64,000 nucleotides of DNA. It comes from Salegentibacter salegens. GTDB taxonomy: Bacteria > Bacteroidota > Bacteroidia > Flavobacteriales > Flavobacteriaceae. Below, piece by piece: positions 9,304-17,334 of this stretch. Made by a program: the position numbers and the translations under genes. The stretch is from contig NZ_LT670848.1 of the NCBI RefSeq assembly GCF_900142975.1, positions 930,001 to 994,000 on the forward strand. Direction: 5' to 3'. The notes below the pieces were generated by a model. It made no database searches and was not told the origin of the DNA. It worked only from the letters and a program-made list of their open reading frames with translations. The stretch's first letter is position 1; the number at the start of each line of letters is the position of its first letter.

Positions 9304-9336
9304 TTTTGTCTCCGTTCTACACCTGCCGTAATTTAG
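9304..9336 (+). promoter_or_regulatory. Candidate promoter of the DUF1328 gene
   Basis: TTTTG at 9304-9308 and TAATTTAG at 9329-9336 (one mismatch to TAnnTTTG), 20 bases apart, close to the Bacteroidota -33/-7 layout. The -7 box ends 28 bases before the ATG at 9365. Confidence 0.5.
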
Positions 9337-9364
9337 TTTACAACTAATCAAAAAATCTAAAATT

Positions 9365-9526
9365 ATGATACGTTTAATCGTTATTTTCCTAATCATTGCT
9401 TTGGTAGCAGCCATTTTTGGTTTTGGTGGAATCGCTGAGGGTTTTGCAGACATTGCTAAAATAATCTTCTACATTTTCCTTGTACTATTAGTAATTTCTT
9501 TAGTGAGTAGATTATTCAGAAGATAA
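9365..9526 (+). CDS. DUF1328 (YtjA-like) small membrane protein
   Basis: 53 residues. It begins [20 protein letters not shown], then [13 protein letters not shown] and a second hydrophobic segment ending SRLFRR. Two membrane helices flank the conserved G(I/F)AxGxAxIAK hinge that marks the YtjA/DUF1328 family. Function is unknown; homologues are often stress induced. It stands alone between a candidate promoter and a hairpin terminator, so it is probably a monocistronic gene. Confidence 0.88.
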   Translation: MIRLIVIFLIIALVAAIFGFGGIAEGFADIAKIIFYIFLVLLVISLVSRLFRR

Positions 9527-9546
9527 AATAAATAATTTAAAAGAAT

Positions 9547-9595
9547 AAAATCCAATGTATTGCGCCAGGTAATAATCGGCAAGCATTGGATTTTT
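9547..9595 (+). terminator. Terminator after the DUF1328 gene
   Basis: Inverted repeat AAAATCCAATG / CATTGGATTTTT with a 26-base loop, followed by a T-run. It lies 20 bases after the stop codon. Confidence 0.65.
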
Positions 9596-9618
9596 ATGTA
9601 TAACCCAAACAACTAACT

Positions 9619-10098
9619 ATGAAAAAAATATTTATTCTTGGCTTTGTAGCCGTACTATTGGCAGCTTGCGGGCCCAGCAAAACAGCAAAAGAAGCCAGAA
9701 AAACCTTTAATGGAAACTGGACACTAACCAGTGTGACTTACCCCAACAGTTCTGGGGAGTTTGATGTTACTCTATTAAACGACGCCAATGCATCCTGTTT
9801 TGAAAACAGCACCTGGAATTTTGTTTCTAATAACAACCGTGGAGCATATAATGTGCAGGGAACCAATTGCAGTGGAGGACAGCGTTATTTCATCTGGTCT
9901 ATAGATGAAGAAAATACTCCAGAAGGAATTTTCGATTTTTTATTGAAACCAACCGATGAAGATTATAACTCAACAACAGGGAACCAGGGTTTCCGAATGA
10001 ATTTAAGATCCCTTTCAGAAACACAAATGGTTTGGGAACAATCTGTAATGCTTGAAGGTTCTCCATTTGTAATAAGAATGAATTTTTCTAAACTTTAA
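9619..10098 (+). CDS. Lipocalin-like lipoprotein
   Basis: 159 residues. The signal peptide MKKIFILGFVAVLLAAC ends in an LAAC lipobox, so the mature protein is lipidated at the cysteine. The body starts with FNGNWTLTSVTYPNSSG, the opening strand of lipocalin-like domains found in many Bacteroidota lipoproteins, and ends with SLSETQMVWEQ and a closing strand. Two cysteines (ASCFENS, GTNCSGG) could form a disulfide. The OmpA-like gene begins 15 bases later, so they probably share a transcript. The ligand is unknown. Confidence 0.75.
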   Translation: MKKIFILGFVAVLLAACGPSKTAKEARKTFNGNWTLTSVTYPNSSGEFDVTLLNDANASCFENSTWNFVSNNNRGAYNVQGTNCSGGQRYFIWSIDEENTPEGIFDFLLKPTDEDYNSTTGNQGFRMNLRSLSETQMVWEQSVMLEGSPFVIRMNFSKL

Positions 10099-10113
10099 TT
10101 AAATTAATTTACT

Positions 10114-10812
10114 ATGAAGACTACTATAAACAGAATGTTTGTCATTCTTTTTGCTGCCACACTTCTATTTAGCTGTGAAGCCACTAAGAATGCGAATAAT
10201 AAACAAAAAGGAGCTGTAATTGGTTCTACTGGTGGCGCCGTTATTGGCGGAGTTATCGGAAATAATACCGGTGATGGTAATACCGCGCTAGGCGCTATAA
10301 TTGGTGGAGTTGTAGGTGGTACAGCCGGTGCTATTATTGGTAACCGTATGGATAAACAAGCTAAACAAATTGAAGAAGAAATTCCAGGAGCTGAAGTTGA
10401 AAGAGTTGGGGAAGGTATAAATGTTACTTTTGATGAAAGTAGCGGTGTATATTTTGATACCGAAAAATATAATATTAACTCTAAATCTCAAGCTACTTTA
10501 AATAAACTGGCCGATATCTTTAAAGAATATCCAGATTCTAATATTCTTGTAGAAGGGCACACCGATAATACCGGTAGTGAAACTTATAACCTTACCCTTT
10601 CTAAAAACAGGGCGCAAGCCGTAACTAATTATTTAACAAGCCAGGGCCTTAGTAGTGGTAGGTTTGATACGAAATGGTACGGGGAAGCCCAGCCAAAATA
10701 TGATAATGAAACCGCCGAAGGCCGTGCAAAAAACCGTAGGGTAGAGTTAGCCATTGTTGCAAATGATGAATTAAAAGAAGAAGCTAAAAAACAGGCTGAA
10801 CAAAATAATTAG
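10114..10812 (+). CDS. OmpA-family lipoprotein with glycine-zipper domain
   Basis: 232 residues. The signal peptide ends in LLFSC, a lipobox. Residues ~30-80 are a glycine zipper (VIGSTGGAVIGGVIGNN...GGVVGGTAGAIIGN) of the YMGG/Rick-17kDa type that can insert in membranes. Residues ~105-220 form the OmpA C-terminal domain, which binds peptidoglycan: YFDTEKYNINSKS, VEGHTDNTGSETYN, LSKNRAQAV and NRRVELAIV are all present. It likely tethers the outer membrane to the cell wall. A strong terminator follows. Confidence 0.9.
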   Translation: MKTTINRMFVILFAATLLFSCEATKNANNKQKGAVIGSTGGAVIGGVIGNNTGDGNTALGAIIGGVVGGTAGAIIGNRMDKQAKQIEEEIPGAEVERVGEGINVTFDESSGVYFDTEKYNINSKSQATLNKLADIFKEYPDSNILVEGHTDNTGSETYNLTLSKNRAQAVTNYLTSQGLSSGRFDTKWYGEAQPKYDNETAEGRAKNRRVELAIVANDELKEEAKKQAEQNN

Positions 10813-10837
10813 AGTAGAGCCTATCAAACAATTATTA

Positions 10838-10865
10838 AATCCCGGAATTTTCCGGGATTTTTTTG
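10838..10865 (+). terminator. Terminator after the OmpA-like gene
   Basis: A ten-base stem, AAATCCCGGA / TCCGGGATTT with a three-base loop, followed directly by a run of T. It separates the envelope genes from the polyketide cluster starting 23 bases on. Confidence 0.9.
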
Positions 10866-10887
10866 TGCTTTTATTTATCTTCAACCA

Positions 10888-12015
10888 ATGGCAGCTTTTG
10901 AAGTAATTATTGTGGGTGGAGGCCTGGCGGGATTAACTGCTGCTATTCATCTTTCCCGGGAAGGGAGGAGGGTATTGCTTATAGAAAAAAAAGTATATCC
11001 CAGGCATAAAGTCTGCGGGGAATACCTGTCTAATGAAGTGCTTCCCTATTTAAATTCCCTAGATATTGATCTTCAAAAAGATTTGAAACCAATTAAAATT
11101 CACAAACTCCTTTATAGCACCCAAAATGCAAAATCGATAGAAACTTCTTTAAAACTGGGCGGGATGGGATTAAGCCGCTATGCTTTAGATGAGTTCCTTT
11201 TTAAAAATGCTGAAGAAAATGGAGCCGAAATTCTAATTGAATCAGTTGAAAATATAAATTTTGAAAATGATGAATTTACCCTGAAACTTTCCTCCGGAAA
11301 ACAACTAAAAGCCCCAATAGTATTAGGCGCTTTTGGAAAACGATCTAATCTCGATAAAAGCCTTGAGCGAGAATTTATCCAGGAAAAATCGTCGTGGCTT
11401 GCCGTAAAATCACATTATGAAGATCCAGAATTTCCTAAAGATTTAGTGGCCCTTCATAATTTTGAAGGAGGTTATTGTGGTTTATCCAAAACGGAAACCG
11501 GGGCGGTAAATGCCTGTTATATGGTTTCCTATAAAAGTTTTAAAAAGTATAAAAATACAGAAGATTTTAAAGAAAAAGTTCTATTTCAAAACGCCTATTT
11601 AAAAGGTTTTTTTAAAAATGCTAAACCGCTTTTTAAACAAGACCTGAGTATTGCTCAAATTTCCTTTCAGGAAAAATCGCTTATCAATAATCATATTTTG
11701 ATGCTGGGAGACGCTGCAGGCTTAATTCATCCGCTTTGCGGTAATGGCATGGCAATGGCTATTCATTCTGGTAAAATTGCTTCAGAAGCCGTTTTAAATA
11801 ATTTCCACGGGATTAGTTTAGACAGAAAAAACCTTGAAAATCAATACCAAGAAAACTGGAACACACATTTTAAAAACAGATTAAAAACCGGAAGAATACT
11901 GCAAAAGATTTTAATCAATCCATTTTTAGCTTCAACTTCACAGAATCTCGTTAAAAAATTTCCGTACTTGTTAGAGAAAATCATCACTAAAACCCACGGG
12001 CAACCCATAGTATGA
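10888..12015 (+). CDS. FAD-dependent oxidoreductase (geranylgeranyl-reductase-like) of the polyketide cluster
   Basis: 375 residues. FAD is bound by the N-terminal Rossmann motif (IIVGGGLAGLTAAIHL), the PRHKVCGEYLS loop typical of the geranylgeranyl reductase/halogenase-like group, and the C-terminal GDAAGLIHPLCGNGMAMAI motif. Members hydroxylate aromatic rings or reduce double bonds. Its stop overlaps the methyltransferase ATG by four bases, and the type III PKS comes next. That trio recalls Streptomyces SrsC, SrsB and SrsA, where the flavoprotein hydroxylates an alkylresorcinol on the way to a quinone; applying that role here is inference. Confidence 0.82.
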   Translation: MAAFEVIIVGGGLAGLTAAIHLSREGRRVLLIEKKVYPRHKVCGEYLSNEVLPYLNSLDIDLQKDLKPIKIHKLLYSTQNAKSIETSLKLGGMGLSRYALDEFLFKNAEENGAEILIESVENINFENDEFTLKLSSGKQLKAPIVLGAFGKRSNLDKSLEREFIQEKSSWLAVKSHYEDPEFPKDLVALHNFEGGYCGLSKTETGAVNACYMVSYKSFKKYKNTEDFKEKVLFQNAYLKGFFKNAKPLFKQDLSIAQISFQEKSLINNHILMLGDAAGLIHPLCGNGMAMAIHSGKIASEAVLNNFHGISLDRKNLENQYQENWNTHFKNRLKTGRILQKILINPFLASTSQNLVKKFPYLLEKIITKTHGQPIV

Positions 12016-12731
12016 GTATAGATACTTCAAAAAGAACCAACGCGGTTGAAATTATGGACGATTTTAACCTACAAGGAAAAGAACTGGATAAAACCCTGCG
12101 GGACCTGGATAATATCAACAAATGGTTGGGTGGGAATAAAATCACCCTTCAGGGAGTTAAAAGTATAGTTTTAAAGCAACCTAAAACGAACGAAGTACAT
12201 ATTGCCGATGTTGGTTGTGGCAATGGTGCCGTACTTAGGGAAATTGCCAGATGGGGTAGAAAAAGCGGCTACACACTTAAACTTACCGGAATTGATGCGA
12301 ATACTCATGCCATTGAAATTGGAGAAAAAATGTCTAAGAATTTTCCCGAGATAGAATTTATGGCTTTAGATATTTTTGGTGAAACATTTAAAAAATTTCA
12401 ATGTGATATTATCTTGTGTACATTAACGCTACACCATTTCAAAAACAAAGAGATCTTAGCATTGCTCAATTTATTCAATGAACAATCCCGATTAGGAGTG
12501 GTGATTAACGATCTACATCGTTCTAAAATTGCTTATAGATTGTTCCAGGCATTTTGTGCCGTTTTTATAAATAATGAGATCGCGCGAAAAGACGGTTTGA
12601 TCTCTATTTTACGCGGATTTAAAAAAAAAGAATTACATGATTTTGCCGGGGAAATTCCGGAAACAAGTCATCAAATTACCTGGAAGTGGGCTTTTCGCTA
12701 CCAATGGATTATAGAGAAAAATAACATATGA
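12012..12731 (+). CDS. SAM-dependent methyltransferase of the polyketide cluster
   Basis: 239 residues with a class I methyltransferase core: VHIADVGCGNGAVLREIA is motif I (SAM binding), LTGIDANTHAIEIGE is motif II with the acidic ribose ligand, and DIILCTLTLHHF is the post-motif strand. The final ~70 residues resemble small-molecule O- or C-methyltransferases. It overlaps both neighbours by four bases (ATGA). Its substrate is probably the polyketide made by the next gene, by analogy with SrsB; the methylated atom cannot be told. Confidence 0.85.
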   Translation: MSIDTSKRTNAVEIMDDFNLQGKELDKTLRDLDNINKWLGGNKITLQGVKSIVLKQPKTNEVHIADVGCGNGAVLREIARWGRKSGYTLKLTGIDANTHAIEIGEKMSKNFPEIEFMALDIFGETFKKFQCDIILCTLTLHHFKNKEILALLNLFNEQSRLGVVINDLHRSKIAYRLFQAFCAVFINNEIARKDGLISILRGFKKKELHDFAGEIPETSHQITWKWAFRYQWIIEKNNI

Positions 12732-13780
12732 GTGTGAAAATTACAGGTGTAGAAAAAGAATTACCCAAGTATGCCAGGGAAACTAAAGATATTCTCCCGC
12801 TAGTAGACAGCTGGCTTCAAGAACAGGATGATAGGTACCGTAGAAAAGTCCTTAAAATATTTGAAGGCGCAGGTGTAGATAAGCGCTATTCTATTATGGA
12901 TCCCGAAGAAGTTTTTACAGCCACTTCTTTTAAAGATAAAAACAATATTTATGTGCGAGAAGTTAAGAAACTCGGCAAAAATGTACTTCAAAAAGCTTTA
13001 CAGAATAACGACTGGGAAGCAAATTCGGTAGATTTTATAATCACCGTAAGTTGCACCGGGATTATGATTCCTTCTTTAGACGCTTACCTAATAAATGAGC
13101 TAGAAATGCGTAAGGATATCACCCGTCTCCCAGTGACAGAAATGGGTTGTGCAGCTGGAATTTCAGGAATAATTTATGCAGCAAATTTTCTTAAGGCAAA
13201 TCCCGGGAAGCGTGCCGCCGTAATTGCAGTAGAAAGTCCTACGGCTACATTTCAACTAAACGATTTTTCGATGGCTAATATGGTGAGCGCAGCAATTTTT
13301 GGCGATGGTGCAGCCTGTGTCTTGCTTTCTTCAGAAGAAAACTCAAAAGGTCCAAAAATCCTGGGGGAAGAAATGTATCATTTTTATGAAGCCACGCATT
13401 TAATGGGTTTTGATCTCACCAACCACGGGCTCAAAATGATTTTAGATGAAAGCGTACCCAAAACCATAGCCACTCATTTCCCAGAAATTGTTCATCCGTT
13501 TTTGAAAAAATTCAACTCTAATATAGAAAAGGTAGACCATCTAATATTTCATCCAGGCGGGAAAAAAATTGTGCAAACAGTTGAAGATCTTTTTGGTAAC
13601 TTAGGAAAGAATATAGACGAGACCCGCGAGGTACTTCGGCAATATGGAAACATGAGCAGCGCTACAGTCTTGTATGTGTTGGAAGAATTTATGAAAAAAC
13701 AGCCAAAACTAGGGGAGCAGGGCTTAATGTTAAGTTTTGGACCCGGATTTTCGGCGCAAAGAATTTTATTGGAATGGTAA
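12728..13780 (+). CDS. Type III polyketide synthase (chalcone/alkylresorcinol synthase family)
   Basis: 350 residues, a normal length for the family. The catalytic triad is complete: C141 in VTEMGCAAGISG, H275 in LIFHPGGKKI and N308 in YGNMSSATVL. The C-terminal GFGPGFSAQ-like loop is LSFGPGFSAQRILLEW. Such homodimers extend a starter acyl group with malonyl-CoA and cyclise it to a resorcinol, phloroglucinol or pyrone. Co-location with an ACP and fatty-acid-type enzymes suggests a long-chain acyl-ACP starter. It overlaps the methyltransferase by four bases and the SDR by seven. The exact product cannot be deduced. Confidence 0.93.
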   Translation: MSVKITGVEKELPKYARETKDILPLVDSWLQEQDDRYRRKVLKIFEGAGVDKRYSIMDPEEVFTATSFKDKNNIYVREVKKLGKNVLQKALQNNDWEANSVDFIITVSCTGIMIPSLDAYLINELEMRKDITRLPVTEMGCAAGISGIIYAANFLKANPGKRAAVIAVESPTATFQLNDFSMANMVSAAIFGDGAACVLLSSEENSKGPKILGEEMYHFYEATHLMGFDLTNHGLKMILDESVPKTIATHFPEIVHPFLKKFNSNIEKVDHLIFHPGGKKIVQTVEDLFGNLGKNIDETREVLRQYGNMSSATVLYVLEEFMKKQPKLGEQGLMLSFGPGFSAQRILLEW

Positions 13781-14568
13781 CAGAGTTTAAAGATCGTAAT
13801 TACTGGGCAATTATTTTAGGCGGAAGTACAGGATTAGGTTTTGCTACAGCCCGGAAACTCGCCCATCACGGGATGAATATTATAATTATTCATAGAGACA
13901 GACGTGCAGATATCGCTGAAATTGAAGAAGCTTTTGAAGATATTAGGGAGCAAGATGTAAAATTTGAAAGCTTTAATATTGACGCCACTAATGCCGAAAA
14001 ACGAGTGAATCTTATTCAAGAAATTTCTAAAATACTTGGGAAAGAAGGCAAAATAAGAACTTTAGTACATAGTATTTCTAAGGGTAATCTAAAACCAATG
14101 ACAGGCGAAGAACCTACCTTAGATAATATAGACTTTCAAATTACCATAGATGCCATGGCCATTAGTCTTTACGATTGGACCAAAGCTATTTTTAAAGCTA
14201 AATTTTTCGCAAAAGATGCTCGTATTATATCGTTTACCAGCGAAGGCAACAAGAAGGCCTGGGCCAATTATGCAGCCGTTTCTGCAGCAAAAGTTGCACT
14301 AGAATCTATTACCCGGAATATCGCACTGGAATTTGCGCCGCACGGTATTCGGGCCAATTGTATTCAGGCGGGGGTTACCGTTACCCGCTCTTTCCAAATG
14401 ATTCCCGGCAATGAAACCCTGCGAGTACACGCTTTAAAGCATAATCCCTTTAAAAGGCTTACGGTTCCTAACGATGTGGCGAATGTGGTTTATTTATTAA
14501 GCAAAGACGAAGCCAGTTGGATTACAGGAACGATTATTCCCGTTAATGGCGGCGAACATTTAAAATAA
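13774..14568 (+). CDS. SDR enoyl-ACP reductase-like protein (FabI/FabL type)
   Basis: 264 residues with an SDR Rossmann fold: nucleotide motif GGSTGLGFATA near residue 17 and a C-terminal IPVNGGEHLK. The catalytic Tyr and Lys in NYAAVSAAKVALES are separated by six residues (Y-x6-K). This is the spacing of enoyl-ACP reductases FabI and FabL; ketoreductases such as FabG have Y-x3-K. It therefore probably reduces the enoyl intermediate in chain building. It overlaps the PKS gene by seven bases. The call rests on that spacing and on context. Confidence 0.78.
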   Translation: MVTEFKDRNYWAIILGGSTGLGFATARKLAHHGMNIIIIHRDRRADIAEIEEAFEDIREQDVKFESFNIDATNAEKRVNLIQEISKILGKEGKIRTLVHSISKGNLKPMTGEEPTLDNIDFQITIDAMAISLYDWTKAIFKAKFFAKDARIISFTSEGNKKAWANYAAVSAAKVALESITRNIALEFAPHGIRANCIQAGVTVTRSFQMIPGNETLRVHALKHNPFKRLTVPNDVANVVYLLSKDEASWITGTIIPVNGGEHLK

Positions 14569-14576
14569 AATGCCGC

Positions 14577-15023
14577 GTGAATTATAAAAATATCCTCGAA
14601 AAACTGCCATATTCCTCACCATTTTTATTTGTGGATGAATTGCTTAAAGTAAACGAAAAATCTGCCGAAGGTCTTTATACTTTTCCGGTAGATTCATTTT
14701 TCTATAAAGGGCATTTTAAAAACAACCCGGTTACGCCAGGCGTGATTTTAACCGAATGTATGGCGCAAATTGGTGTGGTTTGTCTGGGAATTTTTCTTCT
14801 GGAAAATGAGAAAAACGATTCTCAAAATATTAAACTCGCGTTAAGTTCTTCTGAAATAGATTTTTACCTCCCGGTTTTTCCCGGGGAAACGGTAAAAGTA
14901 GTTTCTGAAAAACTGTTTTATCGTTTTAATAAACTAAAATGTGAAGTTAGAATGTATGATAAAACAGACAAACTGATCTGTCGCGGCAAAATTGCAGGAA
15001 TGATTAAAAATGAATCAGTTTAA
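14577..15023 (+). CDS. FabZ-like 3-hydroxyacyl-ACP dehydratase
   Basis: 148 residues of hot-dog fold. YKGHFKNNPVTPGVILTECMAQ carries the catalytic His (GHF) and the acidic residue (TE) of FabZ. It dehydrates 3-hydroxyacyl-ACP to trans-2-enoyl-ACP. The start is the GTG at 14577; the ATG at 14570 is out of frame and stops after five codons. It lies eight bases after the SDR and 11 before the ketoacyl synthase, in the same operon. It is likely dedicated to the cluster rather than to housekeeping fatty-acid synthesis. Confidence 0.88.
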   Translation: MNYKNILEKLPYSSPFLFVDELLKVNEKSAEGLYTFPVDSFFYKGHFKNNPVTPGVILTECMAQIGVVCLGIFLLENEKNDSQNIKLALSSSEIDFYLPVFPGETVKVVSEKLFYRFNKLKCEVRMYDKTDKLICRGKIAGMIKNESV

Positions 15024-15034
15024 AAATTTCTGTT

Positions 15035-16297
15035 ATGAAAAAACGTGTTGTTGTTACAGGAATGGGTGTCGTTGCGCCAAATGGGGCAGACCTAGTGGAG
15101 TTTGAAGATGCCCTTCGCAAAGGCAAAAGCGGGATTAGATTTCAGGAAGAATTAGAGAAATTAAAATTCAGTTGCCAAATTGCCGGAAAACCGCAAATTT
15201 TAGAAGAAAAAATAGCTGAATATTTTAGCCCGCTGCAATTACGCGGACTTAATTCCAGCGGGATTATTTACGGAGTCATCGCGGGAACCGATGCCTGGAA
15301 AGATGCGGGACTTAAAATTGAAGATAACGATCAACCTGATTGGGATAGCGGGATTGTTTTTGGCACTGGAATTTTAGGTGTAGATAAATTCCGCGAAGCC
15401 ATTCATCTTATTGACGCGGGGAAAACCAGAAGATTGGGAAGCACCAGCGTAATGCAAACCATGGCCAGTGGAATTAGCGCTTATTTAGGTGGAATTTTAG
15501 GTTGTGGAAACCAGGTGACTACCAATTCCTCGGCCTGTACAACGGGAACCGAAGCTTTATTAATGGGTTTTGAAAGAATAGCTGCCGGGAAAGCAAAACG
15601 AATGTTGGTTGGTAGCTGTAGTGATCACGGGCCTTATGTTTGGGGTGGTTTTGATGCGATGCGTATTTTGCCTTCAAAATATAACGAAAATCCCACAGAA
15701 GCATCCCGGCCAATGAGCACCTCGGCTGCGGGTTTTGTGCCTGGAAGTGGAGCAGGAGCTTTGGTATTGGAAGACTATGAATCGGCTAAAGCCAGGGGTG
15801 CGAAAATTTATGCCGAAGTTTTAGGAGGTGCTGTAAATAGTGGTGGGCAACGAGGTGGCGGGAGCATGACAGCCGCGAATAGCGAAGCGGTTGTTCGTTG
15901 CATTAAAGAAGCTATTGAATTTTCTGAAATTTCAGCAGAAGAAATTGATGCGATTAATGGGCATCTTACTGCAACCACGAAAGACGCGCTGGAGATTGAA
16001 AACTGGAAAAAAGCATTGAATAGAGCAGATTTCCCATATATAAATTCTTTAAAAGGAATGACAGGGCATTGCCTGGCGGCTTCGGGAAGTATAGAATGTG
16101 TGGCTAGTGTGCTTCAGATAGATAAAAGTTTTATCTTCGGAAATGTGAACTGCGAAGATTTGAACCCGGAAATTTCAAATTTAGTTTCCGAAGAGAAAAT
16201 TCCGCGTAAAACTTTAGAAAAACCGGTTAATATTTTAGCAAAATCCAGTTTTGGGTTTGGAGATGTAAATGCAGTAGTTATTTTTAAAAAGATCTAA
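15035..16297 (+). CDS. Beta-ketoacyl-ACP synthase (KAS II type)
   Basis: 420 residues. The elongating KAS triad is present: C168 in TTNSSACTTGTEAL, H310 in INGHLTATTKD and H345 in KGMTGHCLAASG. The usual NAHGTST around the first His reads NGHLTAT, a small variation. FGFGDVNAVVIF near the end matches the conserved GFGG loop with Asp for Gly. It condenses malonyl-ACP with an acyl chain. It is encoded between the dehydratase and, after a 149-base gap, the cluster's ACP. Housekeeping FabF-like activity is possible but the setting argues for a dedicated role. Confidence 0.9.
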   Translation: MKKRVVVTGMGVVAPNGADLVEFEDALRKGKSGIRFQEELEKLKFSCQIAGKPQILEEKIAEYFSPLQLRGLNSSGIIYGVIAGTDAWKDAGLKIEDNDQPDWDSGIVFGTGILGVDKFREAIHLIDAGKTRRLGSTSVMQTMASGISAYLGGILGCGNQVTTNSSACTTGTEALLMGFERIAAGKAKRMLVGSCSDHGPYVWGGFDAMRILPSKYNENPTEASRPMSTSAAGFVPGSGAGALVLEDYESAKARGAKIYAEVLGGAVNSGGQRGGGSMTAANSEAVVRCIKEAIEFSEISAEEIDAINGHLTATTKDALEIENWKKALNRADFPYINSLKGMTGHCLAASGSIECVASVLQIDKSFIFGNVNCEDLNPEISNLVSEEKIPRKTLEKPVNILAKSSFGFGDVNAVVIFKKI

Positions 16298-16312
16298 AAA
16301 CCTGTTTTTAGA

Positions 16313-16400
16313 TCCTGCAAGGTTTAAGTAACCGTGTAGGTTTTGTCGGTTTTCAAACCTACGAGGTATAAAAAATCTCGCAGGGAAGGCTTGATGAAAT
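16313..16400. repeat. Intergenic inverted-repeat element inside the polyketide operon
   Basis: The 149-base gap between the ketoacyl synthase and ACP genes holds nested inverted repeats: GTAGGTTT (16336-16343) pairs with AAACCTAC (16355-16362), and CCTACGAGGT pairs loosely with ATCTCGCAGG. It resembles AAACCTRCAAGG-type short dispersed repeats of flavobacteria. It lacks a T-run, so a terminator role is doubtful. Confidence 0.5.
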
Positions 16401-16446
16401 CTATTTGCAAATACAAAAAGTTTAAATTGCTATTATTAGAAAAAAT

Positions 16447-16701
16447 ATGAAAGAAAAAGAAATACTGGATGCTATTAAAAAAATTGTAACGCCTTATACC
16501 CAGCGCAAGGAAGGACTGGAGAATTTTAATGAAGAAACCGATTTTATTAAAGACCTGGAAGTAAATTCGGCCAATTTGGTAGATGTGATTTTAGACGTAG
16601 AAGACGAGTTTAATATTGAAATAGACAACGATTCTATGGAAGGTATGCTTACCGTGGGCGATGCGAAAAGTATAATTGAGCGTAAACTGGCTTCAGCGTG
16701 A
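16447..16701 (+). CDS. Acyl carrier protein
   Basis: 84 residues, acidic and helical like ACPs. The phosphopantetheine attachment serine is in DLEVNSANLVDVIL, where the common DSL is replaced by NSA. EDEFNIEIDNDSMEGMLTVGDA is the recognition helix II/III region. It would carry the growing chain between the ketoacyl synthase, dehydratase and reductase and hand it to the type III PKS. Its TGA overlaps the GTG start of the phosphopantetheinyl transferase, which presumably activates it. Confidence 0.92.
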   Translation: MKEKEILDAIKKIVTPYTQRKEGLENFNEETDFIKDLEVNSANLVDVILDVEDEFNIEIDNDSMEGMLTVGDAKSIIERKLASA

Positions 16702-17261
16702 TTGGGAACGATATTATAGACCTAAACCTAATTCGGAACCAAAGTAACTGGCAAAGGCGGGGATTTCTTCAGAAATTATTTACTGGAGAAGAACAGGCCT
16801 TTATTCTGAATTCAGAAGATCCTGAATTGGTTGTCTGGTTGTTATGGAGTATGAAAGAGGCGGTTTATAAAGCAGTACAGCGTAAATATATGCTGGAGCG
16901 CTTTTATAATCCTAAGCAATTTGTTTGCGAACAGGTTAAAATCAACCCCGGCAAGGCGAGGGGAGTAGTATGTTTTAAGGAAGATGTTTTTATAATAAAT
17001 TCAATTCTCTTTCCAAAGATGATTCATACTTCTACCGGGAATACTGAGTTTTCCCTGATTTCAGAAAATAAAAATTCCAGGCTTAGGTTACTTCAAAAAA
17101 TTGCTGAGCAAAGAGATATTCCATTTGAATTCCTTAACATAAGTAAGGACGGGCAGGGAATTCCATTTGTAAGCTACCGCGGTGATAATCTGCAAATTCC
17201 GTTTAGCCTATCACACCACGGCAATTTTTCAGCTTACGCCGTCTCGTTAAATATGTCCTAA
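16698..17261 (+). CDS. 4'-phosphopantetheinyl transferase
   Basis: 187 residues. IGNDIIDLNLI near the N-terminus and WSMKEAVYKAVQRK (W-x-x-KEA-x-x-K) are the magnesium and CoA-binding motifs of the Sfp/AcpS superfamily; FSLSHHGNFSAYAVS is the usual downstream SLSH-like stretch. It transfers phosphopantetheine from CoA to the ACP serine. It starts at a GTG overlapping the ACP stop, so the two proteins are made in a coupled way. It ends the polyketide operon. Confidence 0.9.
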   Translation: MIGNDIIDLNLIRNQSNWQRRGFLQKLFTGEEQAFILNSEDPELVVWLLWSMKEAVYKAVQRKYMLERFYNPKQFVCEQVKINPGKARGVVCFKEDVFIINSILFPKMIHTSTGNTEFSLISENKNSRLRLLQKIAEQRDIPFEFLNISKDGQGIPFVSYRGDNLQIPFSLSHHGNFSAYAVSLNMS

Positions 17262-17334
17262 AACCCGATTTCAGCATTGTGAAAGCTTAGCCTTATTTGT
17301 ATCTTGAAACAACTAATTTAAAACGATTTTGATT

